Source: Pseudomonadota bacterium (GTDB lineage: Bacteria; Pseudomonadota; Alphaproteobacteria; Rhizobiales; Hyphomicrobiaceae). Taken from it: DNA of 13,474 bases. A program made the position numbers and the translations under genes. The stretch is from contig JAEZAW010000034.1 of NCBI GenBank assembly GCA_023430315.1, positions 1 to 13,474 on the forward strand, given 5' to 3'. Positions 12,138 through 13,474 of the stretch are shown here, piece by piece; position 1 is the first letter of the stretch; every line of letters begins with the position of its first letter. The notes below the pieces were generated by a model, which was not told the origin of the DNA, did no database searches, and saw nothing but the letters and a program-made list of their open reading frames with translations.

Positions 12138-13474
12138 TCAGCTCTTGGCCTTGCCTTTCGGCTTCGGCGCTTCGGCAGCCTCCGCCGGATCGACATAGCG
12201 CGGGAAGGCGCCGGTTGGGGCGGGGAGTGCGAGGCCGGGTGCAAGACGCGACTGCGCACCCAATGCCGTGAAGAGGCGACCCTCTGCCGGCTGCGCGAGC
12301 AGGTCGAGCAGGTGGCTCGCCGCCGTGGGCGTCGTTGGCTGGGCGAGGATGGCGACCTGCCGCACGACTTCCGCGGTGACATAGAGGATCGTCGCCATGC
12401 GCGCCGGATCGGTCTTGCGCTTGGCCCAAGGTTCCTCCGCCGCGAAATAGCGGTTCGCATCGCCGACCACGGTCCACACCGCATCGAGATAGCGGTTCAC
12501 GGCCTGAACACGCAGAGCCTCGCGCGCCTTGACGACCATATCGTCAGCAGCGGCGAGCAGCGCATTGTCTTCCGGCGTGAAGGCGCCCGGCTCCGGTACC
12601 TTGCCATCGCAATTCTTGGCAATCATCGACAGCGAGCGCTGTGCGAGATTGCCGAGATCGTTGGCGAGATCGGCGTTGATGCGATTGATGATCGACTCGC
12701 GCGTGTAGTTGCCGTCCTGACCGAAGGCCACTTCGCGCATGGCGAAATAGCGCATCTGGTCGACGCCGAACTCGCGCGCCATCTCGAAGGGATCGATCAC
12801 GTTTCCGACCGACTTCGACATCTTCTCGCCGCGGCTGAGCAGCAGGCCGTGCGCAAAAACGCGCTGTGGCACGGCAACGCCCGCCGACATCAGGAAGGCT
12901 GGCCAGTAGATGGCGTGAAAGCGCAGAATATCCTTACCGACGACGTGCACGTCAGCCGGCCAGAAGGTCGAGAAGCGCGGCGAGCCCACATCCGGATAGC
13001 CGGCAGCAGTGATGTAGTTCGTCAGCGCGTCGATCCACACGTACATGACGTGCGTCGGATCGCCCGGCACCGGAACGCCCCAGTCGAGTGTCGCGCGCGA
13101 GACGGACAGGTCCTCTAGCCCGCTCTTGACGAAGCTGATCACCTCATTGCGCCGCTCGAGCGGGAGGATGAACTCCGGATTGGCCTCGTAGTGCGCGAGC
13201 AGCTTGTCGCCGTAGGCCGAGAGCCGGATGCGATAGGTTTTCTCCTCCGTCCACTCGACGGGCGAGCCGAGCGGCTCGCGACGCACGCCGTCCGGACCGA
13301 CAGTCGTCTCGCTTTCCTTGAAGAACGCTTCCTGGCGCACGGAGTACCAGCCGCCATAGCTGTCGAGATAGATATCGCCGGCATCGGCCATGCGACTCCA
13401 CAGCGCCTGACAGGCCGCGTAGTGGCGCGGCTCGGTCGTGCGGATGAAATCGTCGTTCGAGATGTTGAGCGCCG
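12138..13474 (-). CDS. metG: Methionyl-tRNA synthetase MetG (5' end outside window)
   Basis: Class I aminoacyl-tRNA synthetase that charges tRNA-Met. The frame is open to the window edge, adding 27 residues (containing LNISNDDFIRTTE) ahead of the internal ATG at 13391, so the gene starts beyond the window. About 444 residues are visible of a probable 510-520. They include YVWIDALTNYI, FHAIYWPAFLM, the catalytic loop GEKMSKSVGN, and the helical anticodon-binding domain. The connective-peptide region shows no Cys-x-x-Cys zinc knuckle, which fits the zinc-free bacterial subtype. There is no C-terminal EMAP/OB-fold tRNA-binding domain; the protein ends in a short Lys-rich tail (PKPKGKAKS). It heads the visible metG-tatD-hydrolase operon. 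Identification is secure. Confidence 0.98.
   Translation of the reverse strand, partial: ALNISNDDFIRTTEPRHYAACQALWSRMADAGDIYLDSYGGWYSVRQEAFFKESETTVGPDGVRREPLGSPVEWTEEKTYRIRLSAYGDKLLAHYEANPEFILPLERRNEVISFVKSGLEDLSVSRATLDWGVPVPGDPTHVMYVWIDALTNYITAAGYPDVGSPRFSTFWPADVHVVGKDILRFHAIYWPAFLMSAGVAVPQRVFAHGLLLSRGEKMSKSVGNVIDPFEMAREFGVDQMRYFAMREVAFGQDGNYTRESIINRINADLANDLGNLAQRSLSMIAKNCDGKVPEPGAFTPEDNALLAAADDMVVKAREALRVQAVNRYLDAVWTVVGDANRYFAAEEPWAKRKTDPARMATILYVTAEVVRQVAILAQPTTPTAASHLLDLLAQPAEGRLFTALGAQSRLAPGLALPAPTGAFPRYVDPAEAAEAPKPKGKAKS

Noticed and set aside
12118..12477. 120-residue N-terminal extension of the TatD-family protein
   Set aside because: Overlaps metG and has no similarity to the family; the metal-binding HxH motif sits right after the ATG at 12117, as expected.

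Overview
The window is GC-rich, tightly packed chromosomal DNA from an alphaproteobacterium. The gene order ftsA-ftsZ-lpxC-bamD-ligA is typical of Hyphomicrobiales (Rhizobiales) and relatives, and the metG-tatD-metallo-beta-lactamase run is also common in alphaproteobacteria. Genus cannot be assigned from sequence reading alone. I see no mobile element, tRNA, rRNA, CRISPR array, or sign of recent transfer; this is core genome.

Layout. (1) Positions 1-2399 hold the end of the division cluster on the + strand: the C-terminal two thirds of ftsA (cut by the window edge) and complete ftsZ. (2) Positions 2400-2859 form the only long non-coding stretch. It carries a possible extended -10 promoter, several small inverted repeats and a nested hairpin in the lpxC leader. 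(3) Positions 2860-5056 hold envelope genes: lpxC (committed step of lipid A synthesis), a strong hairpin, then bamD, the lipoprotein of the outer-membrane beta-barrel assembly machine. (4) Positions 5133-9030 hold ligA (NAD+-dependent DNA ligase) and, one base after its stop, a 12-TM-type transporter resembling the BT1/folate-biopterin family. The recN gene often found between bamD and ligA is missing here. (5) Positions 9174-10468 hold a predicted 66-residue single-TM protein, a terminator-like hairpin, and rimK, an ATP-grasp ligase that adds glutamates to ribosomal protein S6 in E. coli. (6) On the - strand, positions 13474 down to 10505 hold metG (5' end cut off), a TatD-family hydrolase and a PhnP-like metallo-beta-lactamase-fold hydrolase. 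The last two are joined by an ATGA overlap, so this looks like one operon converging on rimK.

Functionally the + strand links septum formation, lipid A synthesis, outer-membrane protein assembly and DNA nick sealing; the - strand is a translation and nucleic-acid housekeeping operon. I did not find a convincing undescribed multi-gene system. The most useful second looks are the ligA-BT1 transporter coupling, the FtsZ tail without the usual C-terminal peptide, the enlarged helix-hairpin-helix region of LigA, the structured lpxC leader, and the missing recN.
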